DNA from: Crocinitomicaceae bacterium | GTDB taxonomy: Bacteria > Bacteroidota > Bacteroidia > Flavobacteriales_D > Crocinitomicaceae | Direction of reading: 5' to 3' | Length of the DNA stretch: 64,000 bases | Assembly (NCBI GenBank): GCA_024639405.1 | Contig: JAHEIL010000001.1 | Location: forward strand, 124,001-188,000 | In this document: positions 1-8,624 of the stretch, piece after piece | Layout: each line of letters begins with the position of its first letter | How positions within the stretch are numbered: position 1 is the first letter of the stretch | Made by a program: the position numbers and the translations under genes | Notes under the pieces: model-generated | Databases searched by the model: none | What the model was told of the DNA's origin: nothing | The model's input: the letters and a program-made list of their open reading frames with translations, nothing else

Positions 1-636
1 ATTGTGAATCACAACTGCTGGTCCATTCGGGTCAGATTTTATAACCAATTGAGATAACAATTTATTGAATGAATTCCCAGATTGACCTGTTAAATCTATG
101 TCATAATCATTGATTGACAAAGAAATATTATTGGTTGAAGGTGAAGAAATTGTTCCTGCATCTGCTGTAAAGTTTTGCTGAAAAGGAATACCGTTTTTAG
201 TTAATCCTGGTAGATAAATAGTGAACAATGTTTTTGTTTCCAATGGATTAAATACGGTTAAATCAATTTTACCTGCAGTTAAATGTGCTTTTTTCAATTG
301 GATATCATTCAAATTTAAGGTGTGCTCTTCCACTTCATTAACAAACGAAAATCCAGGAGGAACATTGAAATTTGCAAAAATCGTTGAGAATTTTTGTTCT
401 ATAAATGTATCAGGAATTGCAACAATTTCATTGATGCCAATATTTAATAAAGTACGCGTTAAATCAACTTCGTAGAAAGAATTACCGTTGACAAAAAACG
501 TAGAATCATTTTGTAAATTTTTCAAAGAAAGCGTATCATTTACAATCGGTACAACCCAATCAGTATCCCATGAAGTTGCTTCTTTCTTACAAGAAACAAG
601 CATCAAAACAAAAAGGAATACTGTAAATAACTTCAT
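1..636 (-). CDS. Surface lipoprotein, C-terminus cut by window edge
   Basis: The frame is open from the ATG at 636 to the left edge, giving at least 212 residues with no stop. The N-terminus is a lipoprotein signal: a short hydrophobic stretch ending in LMLVSC, with the acylated Cys at residue 16. The mature part starts with a Trp-rich VVPIVNDTLSL segment and is beta-rich, with no motif of a named family that I recognise. It resembles the lipoprotein at 12513-14117: both have a Trp and a VPI/IPI near the mature N-terminus and an L..G..(about 20 residues)..P....NGIP block. I infer a paralogous family of Bacteroidota surface lipoproteins; the function is unknown. Confidence 0.8.
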   Translation of the reverse strand, partial: MKLFTVFLFVLMLVSCKKEATSWDTDWVVPIVNDTLSLKNLQNDSTFFVNGNSFYEVDLTRTLLNIGINEIVAIPDTFIEQKFSTIFANFNVPPGFSFVNEVEEHTLNLNDIQLKKAHLTAGKIDLTVFNPLETKTLFTIYLPGLTKNGIPFQQNFTADAGTISSPSTNNISLSINDYDIDLTGQSGNSFNKLLSQLVIKSDPNGPAVVIHN

Positions 637-670
637 TTTTTGAAATCGTATTTATTGATGAATTTGTTGG

Positions 671-1879
671 TTACAAACGTTCAATAATTGTTGCGTAACC
701 TTGTCCAACCCCAATACACATTGTAACCAACGCATATTGTTTGTTGGTGCGTTGCAATTCTAAAGCTGCACTTAAAAGTATTCTACCGCCTGTCATTCCT
801 AATGGATGACCCAATGCAATTGCACCACCATTTGGATTGATTCTTGGATCATTATCAGCCAAGCCCATTTTACGTGTACAAGCCAAAACTTGTGCTGCAA
901 ATGCTTCATTCAACTCCAAAACATCCATTTGATCAAGTGTTAATCCTGTTCGCTTCAAAACTTTTTCACTTGCATAAACTGGCCCAATCCCCATAATTCT
1001 TGGCTCAACACCAGCAACTGCAGCACCTACAATGCGTGCAATTGGTTTTAAATTATTGGTAATAATCGCTTGTTCTGAAGCCATCAACAAGGCAACAGCG
1101 CCATCATTTAAACCTGAAGAATTACCAGCGGTAACACTTCCATCCTTTTTAAATGCTGGTCTCAATCCTCCTAAACTTTCAATCGTAGTTGAAGGTCTTG
1201 CAAATTCATCTTCTGAAAAAATAATTGGATCTTTCTTTTTTTGTGGGATTTCAATTGGGATAATTTCTTGCGCTAATCGTCCATTTTTCATAGCAGCTGC
1301 CGCTTTTTGTTGCGACCAATATGCAAATTGATCTTGAGAAGCACGATCGATCCCGTATAATTCAACTAAGTTCTCTGCTGTATTTCCCATTCCATCAACA
1401 CCATACAATGCTTCCATTCTTGGATTGATAAATCGCCACCCGAAAGAGGAATCAAATAATTGAGCATCACGACCAAAAGCTGTGCTTGTTTTTGACATAA
1501 CCCATGGTCCTCTTGTCATATTTTCTACCCCGCCAGCAATGTATAAATCACCTGCACCGTCTTTAATTGCTCGAGAAGCATTGATCGTTGCAGCCATTCC
1601 GGACGCACACAATCGATTGACAGTTTCACCACCAGATTGAAATGGCAAGCCTGCCAACAATCCGGCCATTCGAGCAACATTTCTATTGTCTTCTCCAGCT
1701 TGATTAGCACAACCAAGAATTACATCTTCAATTAATAAAGGGTCTAGATTTGGATGACGATCCATTAAACCTTTAATAACTGTTGCTGCTAAATCATCAG
1801 GGCGAATGGTTGACAAAGTCCCACCAAAACTACCAATTGGAGAACGCAATCCATCTACAATAAAAACATCTTTTGACAT
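671..1879 (-). CDS. Thiolase (acetyl-CoA C-acyltransferase, PcaF/PaaJ-like)
   Basis: 402 residues, full length for a thiolase. The acyl-accepting Cys91 lies in NRLCASGMAA, His358 in GGAIALGHPLG and the second catalytic Cys388 in CIGVGQG; NEAFAAQ is also present. The N-terminal VDGLRSPIGSFGG and GCANQAGEDNRNVARM blocks are closest to 3-oxoadipyl-CoA/acetyl-CoA acyltransferases. The enzyme cleaves 3-oxoacyl-CoA with CoA to release acetyl-CoA; whether its substrate is a fatty-acid, adipyl or phenylacetate intermediate cannot be read from the sequence. It stands alone, 34 nt upstream of the lipoprotein gene on the same strand. A near-consensus -7 element (TATCTTTA on the minus strand, 1898-1905) precedes it. 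Confidence 0.93.
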   Translation of the reverse strand: MSKDVFIVDGLRSPIGSFGGTLSTIRPDDLAATVIKGLMDRHPNLDPLLIEDVILGCANQAGEDNRNVARMAGLLAGLPFQSGGETVNRLCASGMAATINASRAIKDGAGDLYIAGGVENMTRGPWVMSKTSTAFGRDAQLFDSSFGWRFINPRMEALYGVDGMGNTAENLVELYGIDRASQDQFAYWSQQKAAAAMKNGRLAQEIIPIEIPQKKKDPIIFSEDEFARPSTTIESLGGLRPAFKKDGSVTAGNSSGLNDGAVALLMASEQAIITNNLKPIARIVGAAVAGVEPRIMGIGPVYASEKVLKRTGLTLDQMDVLELNEAFAAQVLACTRKMGLADNDPRINPNGGAIALGHPLGMTGGRILLSAALELQRTNKQYALVTMCIGVGQGYATIIERL

Positions 1880-2024
1880 ATACTAAATTTGATTTCATAA
1901 AGATAGTATTTTTTCAAAGTACATAAACTTTGTGATGTAAAATAGCGTTCAAAAACACAATAATTGATGCATTGTAAGATATAATTTGTAATTTCAACCA
2001 GTGAAAAACAACAAGCTTTCAACC

Positions 2025-3425
2025 ATGAATTATTCTAAAATAACACCAAAAGACATTTCCTTTTTTCAGTCATTCCTTTCAGATCGAGTTTTTACAGACG
2101 AAGAAAATAAAGAGAAATATGGACATGATGAAACAGAAGATTTAGTCTTTATTCCGAGTGTAGTTTTAAAGCCTTCCACAGTTGAAGAAGTATCTAAAAT
2201 AATGGCTTATTGTCACGAAAATAACCTTGCAATTACTCCTTCTGGAGCAAGAACTGGTTTAAGTGGTGGTGCACTTCCATTACACAATGGTATTGCATTA
2301 TCTATGGAGAAATTCAACCGAATTTTATCAATAGATGAGAAAAATCACCAAGTCATTACTGAACCTGGTGTTATTACTCAAATTCTTCAAGATACTGTTA
2401 AAGAAAAAGGATTGTTTTACCCGCCAGATCCTGCGAGTAAAGGAAGTTGTTTTATTGGCGGAAATGTATCAGAAAATTCTGGCGGACCTAAAGCTGTGAA
2501 ATATGGTGTTACAAAAGATTATGTATTAAACCTAGAAGTTGTATTGCCAACAGGTGAAATCATTTGGACAGGTGCGAATGTTTTGAAAAATGCTACAGGT
2601 TACAATTTAACGCAATTGATTGTCGGTTCAGAAGGTACGTTGGCTATTATAACAAAAATTGTATTGAAATTAATTCCACATCCCACACAAACCTTGTTAA
2701 TGCTTGTTCCTTTTTACAATGCTGAAAAAGCATGTGAAGCCGTTGCTGCAATTTTTCAAGCTGGAATTACGCCAAGTGGATTGGAATTCATGGAACGTGA
2801 CGCCCTGACATGGACACAAAATTTTACCCATGATTATACCATTGAAGTGAAAGAAAATCATGCTGCACACTTGTTAATAGAAGTGGATGGATTTGATACG
2901 GAAGTATTAATGAAAGAATGCGAGCAAATTATGCAAGTTCTTGAGCAATTTGAAACGGATGAAATTTTGTTTGCTGAAAGTGAAGCGCAAAAAGATGGTT
3001 TGTGGTCTTTGAGAAGAAAAGTTGGTGAAGCGGTTAAATCACAATCCATCTACAAAGAAGAAGATACGGTTGTACCACGTTTCGAATTACCAAAATTACT
3101 AGAGCGAACAAAAGCAATCTGTGAAAAATATGGTTTACATTCTGTTTGTTACGGACATGCTGGAGATGGTAATTTACACATCAACATCATTAAAGGAGAA
3201 CTGAGTGATGAAAAATGGAACAATGAATTACCAATTGCTATTCGTGAATTATTTACGGAAGTAGTTAAATTAGGTGGGACATTATCGGGCGAACATGGAA
3301 TTGGATTAGTACAGCAATCCTACATGGACATTGCATTCCCTGAAGTAACCTTGAACATTATGCGTGAAATAAAACGTGTATTTGACCCAAAAAACATTTT
3401 GAATCCTGGAAAAGTTTTTAATTAA
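2025..3425 (+). CDS. FAD-binding oxidase/dehydrogenase, GlcD/D-lactate dehydrogenase type
   Basis: 466 residues from the ATG at 2025; an in-frame GTG at 2001 would add eight residues, but ATG fits family starts better. Residues about 41-217 are the PCMH-type FAD domain (TPSGARTGLSGGALP and PPDPASKGSCFIGGN carry the pyrophosphate-binding turns). The rest is the FAD-oxidase C-terminal domain with the HAGDGNLH metal/substrate motif and GEHGIG near the end. Such enzymes oxidise 2-hydroxyacids (glycolate, D-lactate, D-2-hydroxyglutarate) and pass electrons to quinone or an acceptor protein. Nothing shows which substrate is used. Its stop codon shares TTAA (3422-3425) with the stop of the convergent DUF4924 gene. 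Confidence 0.9.
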   Translation: MNYSKITPKDISFFQSFLSDRVFTDEENKEKYGHDETEDLVFIPSVVLKPSTVEEVSKIMAYCHENNLAITPSGARTGLSGGALPLHNGIALSMEKFNRILSIDEKNHQVITEPGVITQILQDTVKEKGLFYPPDPASKGSCFIGGNVSENSGGPKAVKYGVTKDYVLNLEVVLPTGEIIWTGANVLKNATGYNLTQLIVGSEGTLAIITKIVLKLIPHPTQTLLMLVPFYNAEKACEAVAAIFQAGITPSGLEFMERDALTWTQNFTHDYTIEVKENHAAHLLIEVDGFDTEVLMKECEQIMQVLEQFETDEILFAESEAQKDGLWSLRRKVGEAVKSQSIYKEEDTVVPRFELPKLLERTKAICEKYGLHSVCYGHAGDGNLHINIIKGELSDEKWNNELPIAIRELFTEVVKLGGTLSGEHGIGLVQQSYMDIAFPEVTLNIMREIKRVFDPKNILNPGKVFN

Positions 3426-3973
3426 TTATTTAAAAAATTTAATTCTCCCGATTTCATTTGCTTGTAAGATCGTGCAATATATGCTAACAAAACACGCATC
3501 GCATCAAATGCTTCTTCTGTTTCCGCACTGATTTCTTGTTTTTTCAAACGTAACAATAGTTTCATATACATGGCATGAAACAACAATTCAATGTGGTTTT
3601 TATCTTTTAAATTTGATTTATCTTTGAATTCTTCAATGTATGGCGTTGCAGTTTCAAACAACACTTTGTATTTTTCATCTTTAGACATGTTCAATAACAT
3701 GTTATGCAAATAAGACAATTCAACCAATACATCTTTCACATCGTGCAAATGTCCTAATTTCTCAATACGTTGCGATTGCATTTGTGAAATCAAACCTTTG
3801 TACCATTGGCGGTATTGGTCAACAAATGAATGATCAGGCAATTGAGGCTGCACATATTCTGTAATAATTCGCTCTAAATCAAAATCATATGCACGAATCA
3901 AATCTTCAATTTGAAACATGTACAAAATATATTCAGCAATGTTTTCTTGTTGTTTTTGTTGTGCAACGAACAT
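3422..3973 (-). CDS. DUF4924 family protein
   Basis: 183 residues, all-helical and soluble, with no signal peptide. The N-terminal QQKQQENIAEYILYMFQIE segment and overall length fit DUF4924, a family I know only from Bacteroidota and for which no function is established. It is the last gene of a leftward cluster (79-residue protein, OmpH-like lipoprotein, this gene); the gap to the gene upstream is 2 nt, so co-transcription is very likely. Its stop codon overlaps the stop of the FAD oxidase by 4 nt. Confidence 0.85.
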   Translation of the reverse strand: MFVAQQKQQENIAEYILYMFQIEDLIRAYDFDLERIITEYVQPQLPDHSFVDQYRQWYKGLISQMQSQRIEKLGHLHDVKDVLVELSYLHNMLLNMSKDEKYKVLFETATPYIEEFKDKSNLKDKNHIELLFHAMYMKLLLRLKKQEISAETEEAFDAMRVLLAYIARSYKQMKSGELNFLNN

Positions 3974-3975
3974 AG

Positions 3976-4569
3976 TTATTTTTTAAGGTCTTTATCGATT
4001 TCAGCTTGATTTTGATTCAAATACGCTGCAAATTCTTTTGTTACATCCATTGAACCATTGATGTAATTGATTTGACCTCCTGGTCCATTAATCAACATAA
4101 TATCGATGTTGTTTTGCTCACAAAACTTTTTACCCAATGATTCTATTTTCTTGCTGATTGCCTCTAATTTTTTCATTGTCTCATTTTCCAAGCGAGCTCC
4201 TTCATTCTGTTGGTACTGCATCAATTCTCCTTCCATGCGTTGTGCATTTTGTTGAATTTGAACTTGTTCATTTTCAGACAACAAACCATTTTGCAATTTT
4301 TCATTGTTGCGAACGATGTAATTTTGGTATTCTTTGGTTCTTCGTTGCACTTCACTTTGAAAAGCTTTTTGTTTTTTTGTTACAATCGCTTCTTCTCTTT
4401 TTAAGAACTCAAAATACACTTTTAAACTATCACTGTTGTAGTAAGTGATTTTCAAACCTTTCATATCTCTTGCTTCAACTTTTGGTGTTGTTGAAACTTC
4501 TTTTTTCTCAGATTTACCACATGCAACCAATGCACCAGTTATAAGAATTGCTACAACTATTTTTTTCAT
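3976..4569 (-). CDS. OmpH/Skp-family lipoprotein
   Basis: 197 residues with a lipoprotein signal (GALVAC, acylated Cys17). After a short Ser/Lys/Glu linker comes a long coiled coil, about residues 65-150, rich in Lys, Glu and Gln, followed by a compact end containing NIDIMLINGPGGQINYING. That layout (beta strand, long helical arm, beta strands closing the body) is the Skp/OmpH periplasmic chaperone fold, here membrane-anchored instead of soluble. The likely role is holding unfolded outer-membrane proteins in the periplasm. It sits in the middle of a three-gene leftward cluster, 10 nt after the 79-residue gene. Confidence 0.85.
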   Translation of the reverse strand: MKKIVVAILITGALVACGKSEKKEVSTTPKVEARDMKGLKITYYNSDSLKVYFEFLKREEAIVTKKQKAFQSEVQRRTKEYQNYIVRNNEKLQNGLLSENEQVQIQQNAQRMEGELMQYQQNEGARLENETMKKLEAISKKIESLGKKFCEQNNIDIMLINGPGGQINYINGSMDVTKEFAAYLNQNQAEIDKDLKK

Positions 4570-4579
4570 ACGAACTTAA

Positions 4580-4819
4580 TTAACTATTTTGAAATGCTGC
4601 ATGCCAATCATTTCTCATATCAATGAAACGATTCAAGCAATTTTTTAAAAATTCAGGTGTTACCATTTTCTCAATTGCATCAAGTGACGTCACCTCTAAT
4701 TCACCAATTTTATACAATTGCTCAAATTGATCAATTTCAATTTTAAGAATGTACTTTGAATTGTAATTCATCAATTGAATTTTAAATCGTTCGTGCGGAA
4801 TGTCTTTAATGTGGCGCAT
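4580..4819 (-). CDS. Conserved small protein of unknown function (79 aa)
   Basis: A 79-residue acidic soluble protein with no signal peptide and no motif I recognise. It looks real because it has an exact -7 promoter element just upstream (4833-4840), heads a tight operon with the OmpH-like lipoprotein and DUF4924 genes, and has ordinary composition: a mixed alpha/beta N-terminal half (FKIQLMNYNSKYILKIEID) and a helical end with two Trp/Phe-rich segments. The function is unknown. Confidence 0.7.
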   Translation of the reverse strand: MRHIKDIPHERFKIQLMNYNSKYILKIEIDQFEQLYKIGELEVTSLDAIEKMVTPEFLKNCLNRFIDMRNDWHAAFQNS

Positions 4820-4832
4820 TTTTACTTTTTTA

Positions 4833-4840
4833 CAAAAATA
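4833..4840 (-). promoter_or_regulatory. -7 promoter element (TATTTTTG) of the 4819-3422 operon
   Basis: Exact match to the Bacteroidota primary-sigma -7 consensus TAnnTTTG on the minus strand, 13 nt before the ATG at 4819. I see no TTG at the expected -33 distance, so this rests on the -7 element alone. Confidence 0.5.
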
Positions 4841-4905
4841 ATAGAAAATTAGAATTTTTACGATTTATATCCACCAATTAGTTTTAATTTTATCGGTACA
4901 TCATC

Positions 4906-5832
4906 ATGCTAGAAGGATTAGAAATCATACAAGAACTTGGTCAACAAAGCCATCGGAAATTTGGAAAAGTTTTCTTGTGTCAAATGTTGAATTCAAATCA
5001 AAAAGTAATTGTCAAACAAGTCCTTAAAACGGTTAATAACAAGCGAGCAATAGAACAAATCCATCATGAAAGAACTTTTGATTTTACTTTCAATGGACTG
5101 CCTCAAATAATTGATTTTAAAGAAGATATAAATTCTTATTATTTAATCAAAAAATACTGTGAAGGTATTTCATTAAAAGAATATTGGTCAAAATTAAAAA
5201 AACGAAATCGCCTTACTTTTCTCAAAAATTTCATGCGTGAAATAACACCTATATTCAACTATTTATTGCAGCACAACATAGTTCATAATGACTTAAAACC
5301 AAGCAACTTTATTATACACGAAATCCATGGGGTCATAAAAGTTTCTTTAATAGATTTTGGCTTAGCCATTCGTAAAGATGATGAGATTAAAAGAAAAACA
5401 TTGTTTCCATTGGGTTTTGCTTCACCGGAATTAGTATTAAACCAATTGAATTTAGTAGACCAGCGTTCAGATATTTTTGCATTTGGGATTACAATTTGGA
5501 ATTTACACACCAATCGTTTGCCTTTTTATCATTCAAATCCAAGCGTTTATACCAATTTACAAGTAACTTACCCCCTTCCAAAAGCAACTGAAATTCAACA
5601 AGATTTGTTTGAAATCATAGAGAAATGTTGCGTGAAATACCATTTTAATACAGCACCTAATTTATTACCGATAGAAGTTGTACAACAACATTTACTTCAT
5701 GCTATCAATCAGCGATTTCATTCTTTTTTAGAAATTAAAGAATCAATTGAGCAACTTTCAGAACGAAAAACTTTTTTACAGGGACTAGTACAAGTTTTTT
5801 CTAAAGCCAACATTAAAAGTAAAAAACAATGA
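4906..5832 (+). CDS. Hanks-type serine/threonine protein kinase
   Basis: 308 residues and a single kinase domain with no transmembrane segment or PASTA/sensor domain. Visible features are a divergent glycine-rich loop (LGQQSHRKFGKV, residues 11-22), Lys37 in VIVK, the catalytic loop HNDLKPSNF (Asp129, Lys131, Asn134; the usual HRD arginine is replaced by Asn), DFG at 150-152 and SPE instead of APE at 173-175. All phosphotransfer residues are present, so it is probably active, although the loop without HRD Arg suggests regulation without activation-loop phosphorylation. Substrates are unknown. The last 48 bp overlap the 3' end of the opposite-strand outer-membrane protein gene. Confidence 0.88.
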   Translation: MLEGLEIIQELGQQSHRKFGKVFLCQMLNSNQKVIVKQVLKTVNNKRAIEQIHHERTFDFTFNGLPQIIDFKEDINSYYLIKKYCEGISLKEYWSKLKKRNRLTFLKNFMREITPIFNYLLQHNIVHNDLKPSNFIIHEIHGVIKVSLIDFGLAIRKDDEIKRKTLFPLGFASPELVLNQLNLVDQRSDIFAFGITIWNLHTNRLPFYHSNPSVYTNLQVTYPLPKATEIQQDLFEIIEKCCVKYHFNTAPNLLPIEVVQQHLLHAINQRFHSFLEIKESIEQLSERKTFLQGLVQVFSKANIKSKKQ

Positions 5833-6462
5833 TTTAAAAAATGCTGCTCCCCCATTAGCTGTAGCATTTGAAATCATCGGTTGCAACAACAAGTAATTCA
5901 AACCTAAATCAGCATAAAACGCCCCGTTTAAACTTGGAACCGTATATTTTCCTCCAAAATTCAAGCCTAAACCAAGTGAAAAAATACTTCCTCTTTCTGG
6001 CGAAACAGTAGCAATGTTATAATCTGAAGCATTAAACTCTTTGTAATCAAAATTCTTTTTCACTGTATTTAAAATCAAAACGATATTTGTACTTCCATAT
6101 CCAGCCAATCCAGATTCGTAACCATCTCCAATATAAAAACGCTTACCACCTTCTAACAATAAATAATCCATTGTAAAATTATAATCAAAACTTTGACCTG
6201 ATAACAAAGAATTATTATTGTTTAAGTATTCACTATACGTAACATCATCTTGACGAGGAAAAAGATAAGTTACTTTTCCAAAATAAGTCATTTCATCATC
6301 TTGTGGCAACTCAAGAACAACATTTAATCCACCAAATGATTTTGGCGATCCAAAACCATACAAGCCACTGAGTCCGCCACCAATTCCAAACTGAGCAAAC
6401 ATTGATGAATTGGCACAAAATAAAAGCACTACTATAAACGTTAATTTTAATGTTTTAACCAT
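5785..6462 (-). CDS. Outer-membrane beta-barrel-like protein, unknown function
   Basis: 225 residues starting with a signal peptide (hydrophobic residues 7-20, probable cleavage after SSMFA). The mature part is rich in Gly and aromatic residues with alternating strands and ends with FNVGFRKNLY, an aromatic C-terminus typical of outer-membrane barrels. I do not recognise the family. It overlaps the upstream tag gene by 16 bp on the same strand and the kinase gene by 48 bp on the other. The C-terminus aligns with barrel logic, so I take the overlap as real and not as a wrong stop. Confidence 0.75.
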   Translation of the reverse strand: MVKTLKLTFIVVLLFCANSSMFAQFGIGGGLSGLYGFGSPKSFGGLNVVLELPQDDEMTYFGKVTYLFPRQDDVTYSEYLNNNNSLLSGQSFDYNFTMDYLLLEGGKRFYIGDGYESGLAGYGSTNIVLILNTVKKNFDYKEFNASDYNIATVSPERGSIFSLGLGLNFGGKYTVPSLNGAFYADLGLNYLLLQPMISNATANGGAAFFKSLFFTFNVGFRKNLY

Positions 6463-6989
6463 GTTGGATTTATTTCTTGTTGTTTAACATAAATTAGACA
6501 ATCTTTTGTGTGAGCACCTGGTAAAAAGCCAATACTCATAAAAAATTCATTCAAAATTTCTCCTCCTACAAATTTAAAGTTCTTTTTAAATAAACGCACC
6601 CATTCTTCTTTGTTTTTTGGATGATTTAATTTTAACCATTCTAAAAAGGACCCATGTTGAAGTTGGATTTCTTTTACTTTTTGAGCATTGTGAATAACAG
6701 CGTTTATTTTTAGTTTATTTCGAATAATGCCAGCATCTTGCATTAATTCATCAACTTTATCTTGTGTGTAATCAGCTATTTTTGCAATAGAAAAATGATC
6801 GAAAGCTTTTCTAAAATTTTCCTCTTTTTTTAATATTGTTGCCCATGACAATCCAGCTTGGTTAATTTCTAAAATCAAACGACCAAACAACTCATCATCG
6901 TTTTCAATTAAAAATCCATATTGTTGATCATGGTAAATACGATTCAAATCTGTTGATGGTAATTGATGACAATAGTTACAATATGACAT
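6447..6989 (-). CDS. tag: DNA-3-methyladenine glycosylase I
   Basis: 180 residues, typical for Tag. The zinc ligands of the family are present: Cys4 and His20 near the N-terminus (IYHDQQYG), and His160 and Cys164 in AHTKDC. The substrate-pocket block ILEINQAGLSWATILKKEENF corresponds to the Escherichia coli region carrying the catalytic Glu and Trp. The enzyme removes 3-methyladenine from alkylated DNA. It is the first gene of a two-gene leftward unit; the outer-membrane protein start lies inside its last codons, which implies translational coupling between unrelated functions. Confidence 0.93.
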   Translation of the reverse strand: MSYCNYCHQLPSTDLNRIYHDQQYGFLIENDDELFGRLILEINQAGLSWATILKKEENFRKAFDHFSIAKIADYTQDKVDELMQDAGIIRNKLKINAVIHNAQKVKEIQLQHGSFLEWLKLNHPKNKEEWVRLFKKNFKFVGGEILNEFFMSIGFLPGAHTKDCLIYVKQQEINPTWLKH

Positions 6990-7025
6990 TTTATAATAAT
7001 AAAAAACTAAAAGTACACTTGATTT

Positions 7026-7059
7026 TTGGCTTATGCAATTGAATTAAGCACTAATTTTG
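7026..7059 (+). promoter_or_regulatory. Promoter of the FrnE-like gene (TTG / TAATTTTG)
   Basis: TTG at 7026-7028 followed by 23 nt and an exact TAnnTTTG (TAATTTTG, 7052-7059), 16 nt before the ATG at 7076. The spacing is at the long end of what is reported for Flavobacteriia. The transcript leader would be about a dozen nucleotides. Confidence 0.6.
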
Positions 7060-7075
7060 TAAAAAATGCTAAATT

Positions 7076-7717
7076 ATGAAAATTGAAATTTGGTCAGATG
7101 TACAGTGCCCTTTTTGTTACATTGGTAAACGTCATCTAGAAAGTGCTTTAAATCAGTTAAAACCTACAGAAACTATTGAAATTGAATGGAAAAGCTTTCA
7201 ACTTGACCCAACAATTCCATCAGATTTAGCTCTTCAAAATAGCTTTACATATTTAGCTGCTAAAAAAGGAATGTCTATTGAACAATCTATTTCCATGCAC
7301 GAAAACGTAACACAAATGGCTGCCAAAGCTGGATTGAATTACCAATTAGAAAAAACCATTATTTCCAATTCATACAATGCCCATCAACTTATTCAATTGG
7401 CTAAAACAATAAAAAAAGGAGATGAAATGGAAGAAATTTTATTCGACGCTTATTTTTGTAAAGGAAAAAATATTGCACACCTTCCAACATTGGTAGAATT
7501 GGGTCAACAAATTGGATTAACTGAACCTGAAATAGTAACCGCAATTACAACCAACCAATTTGCAGATAATATAAACAGGGATATACACGAAAGTCAACAA
7601 ATTGGTGTGAAAGGTGTTCCGTTTTTTGTGTTTGACCGTAAATATGCTTTGTCTGGAGCTCAACCAGTTGAACAATTTGTCAACTGTATCCAACAATTAA
7701 TCGCGGAAAAAATCTGA
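7076..7717 (+). CDS. DsbA-family oxidoreductase, FrnE type
   Basis: 213 residues without a signal peptide, so cytoplasmic. The redox motif CPFC is at residues 11-14 in WSDVQCPFCYIGKRH, followed by the all-helical insert expected of the FrnE/2-hydroxychromene isomerase group of the DsbA superfamily. A cis-Pro loop (GVKGVPFFVF, around residue 180) and GAQPVEQF near the end complete the thioredoxin fold. FrnE proteins are thiol-disulphide oxidoreductases linked to oxidative stress in other bacteria; the partner is unknown here. The gene has its own promoter. Confidence 0.9.
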   Translation: MKIEIWSDVQCPFCYIGKRHLESALNQLKPTETIEIEWKSFQLDPTIPSDLALQNSFTYLAAKKGMSIEQSISMHENVTQMAAKAGLNYQLEKTIISNSYNAHQLIQLAKTIKKGDEMEEILFDAYFCKGKNIAHLPTLVELGQQIGLTEPEIVTAITTNQFADNINRDIHESQQIGVKGVPFFVFDRKYALSGAQPVEQFVNCIQQLIAEKI

Positions 7718-7771
7718 TTTTTATCATTTTCTACTCAATAATTTAGATTTACTTTAGCAAAAAAATATACG

Positions 7772-8620
7772 ATGAAAATACTTTTAACTTTATTCGTTAG
7801 CTTTCTGATTTTTCAATCATTTAGTCAAAACACGACTTTTTTTAATTTTTTTTCAAAAAAAAATCTAACACATAAAAAAGGTGATTTTTCTATTTATTGG
7901 GGTTGGAACGGTTCCAATTATAGTAACTCTGACATTCGTTTTTACGGCAATAATTATGATTTTACGTTGAATGATGTTGTGGCAATAGATCGACAATCAA
8001 GATTTGATCCTTCAATTTATTTCAATCCTGCAAACATGACGATACCACAATATAATTTAAGAATTGGGTATTTTATTCACGATAAATACCAGCTTTCAAT
8101 AGGCGCTGATCATATGAAATATGTAATGCGTAATTACCAAGATGTAACAATCAATGGTCAGATCAATGTTGGTTCTGGTTACGATGGTACTTATTCTGGA
8201 GAAACAATTAATTTAAAGCCTAATTTTCTTCAATTTGAACATACAGATGGATTGAATTATGAAAACATTGAACTAAGAAGATTTGACGAAATTATTCAAC
8301 GAAAAAACTTTACCTTGTCAATGAATGAAGGAATTGGAGCTGGAGTTTTGATTCCAAAAACAAATACAACATTATTGAACAATGAACGCTACGACCAATT
8401 TCATTTAGCTGGATATGGCGTTGGATTAATTGGTGCATTGAATTTTACATTTTTCAAACATTTCTTTATTCAATCGGAAGTTAAAGGAGGATTTATTCAC
8501 ATGCCAGATATTCGCACTACAAAAAACACTTCTGATAAAGCCTCACAACATTTCTTATTCGCACAATACAATGTTGTATTTGGATTTAGAATGAATCTAT
8601 TAAAAGAAACTAAAAACTAA
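7772..8620 (+). CDS. Secreted/outer-membrane protein of unknown function
   Basis: 282 residues with a clear signal peptide (MKILLTLFVSFLIFQSFSQ, probable cleavage before QNT). The mature protein is aromatic-rich with strand patterns and ends in FGFRMNLLKETKN, so an outer-membrane barrel is likely. I do not recognise a named family. It begins 54 nt after the FrnE-like gene and is followed after 4 nt by paaY, so it is probably co-transcribed with paaY, though no functional link is obvious. Confidence 0.78.
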   Translation: MKILLTLFVSFLIFQSFSQNTTFFNFFSKKNLTHKKGDFSIYWGWNGSNYSNSDIRFYGNNYDFTLNDVVAIDRQSRFDPSIYFNPANMTIPQYNLRIGYFIHDKYQLSIGADHMKYVMRNYQDVTINGQINVGSGYDGTYSGETINLKPNFLQFEHTDGLNYENIELRRFDEIIQRKNFTLSMNEGIGAGVLIPKTNTTLLNNERYDQFHLAGYGVGLIGALNFTFFKHFFIQSEVKGGFIHMPDIRTTKNTSDKASQHFLFAQYNVVFGFRMNLLKETKN

Positions 8621-8624
8621 CAAA

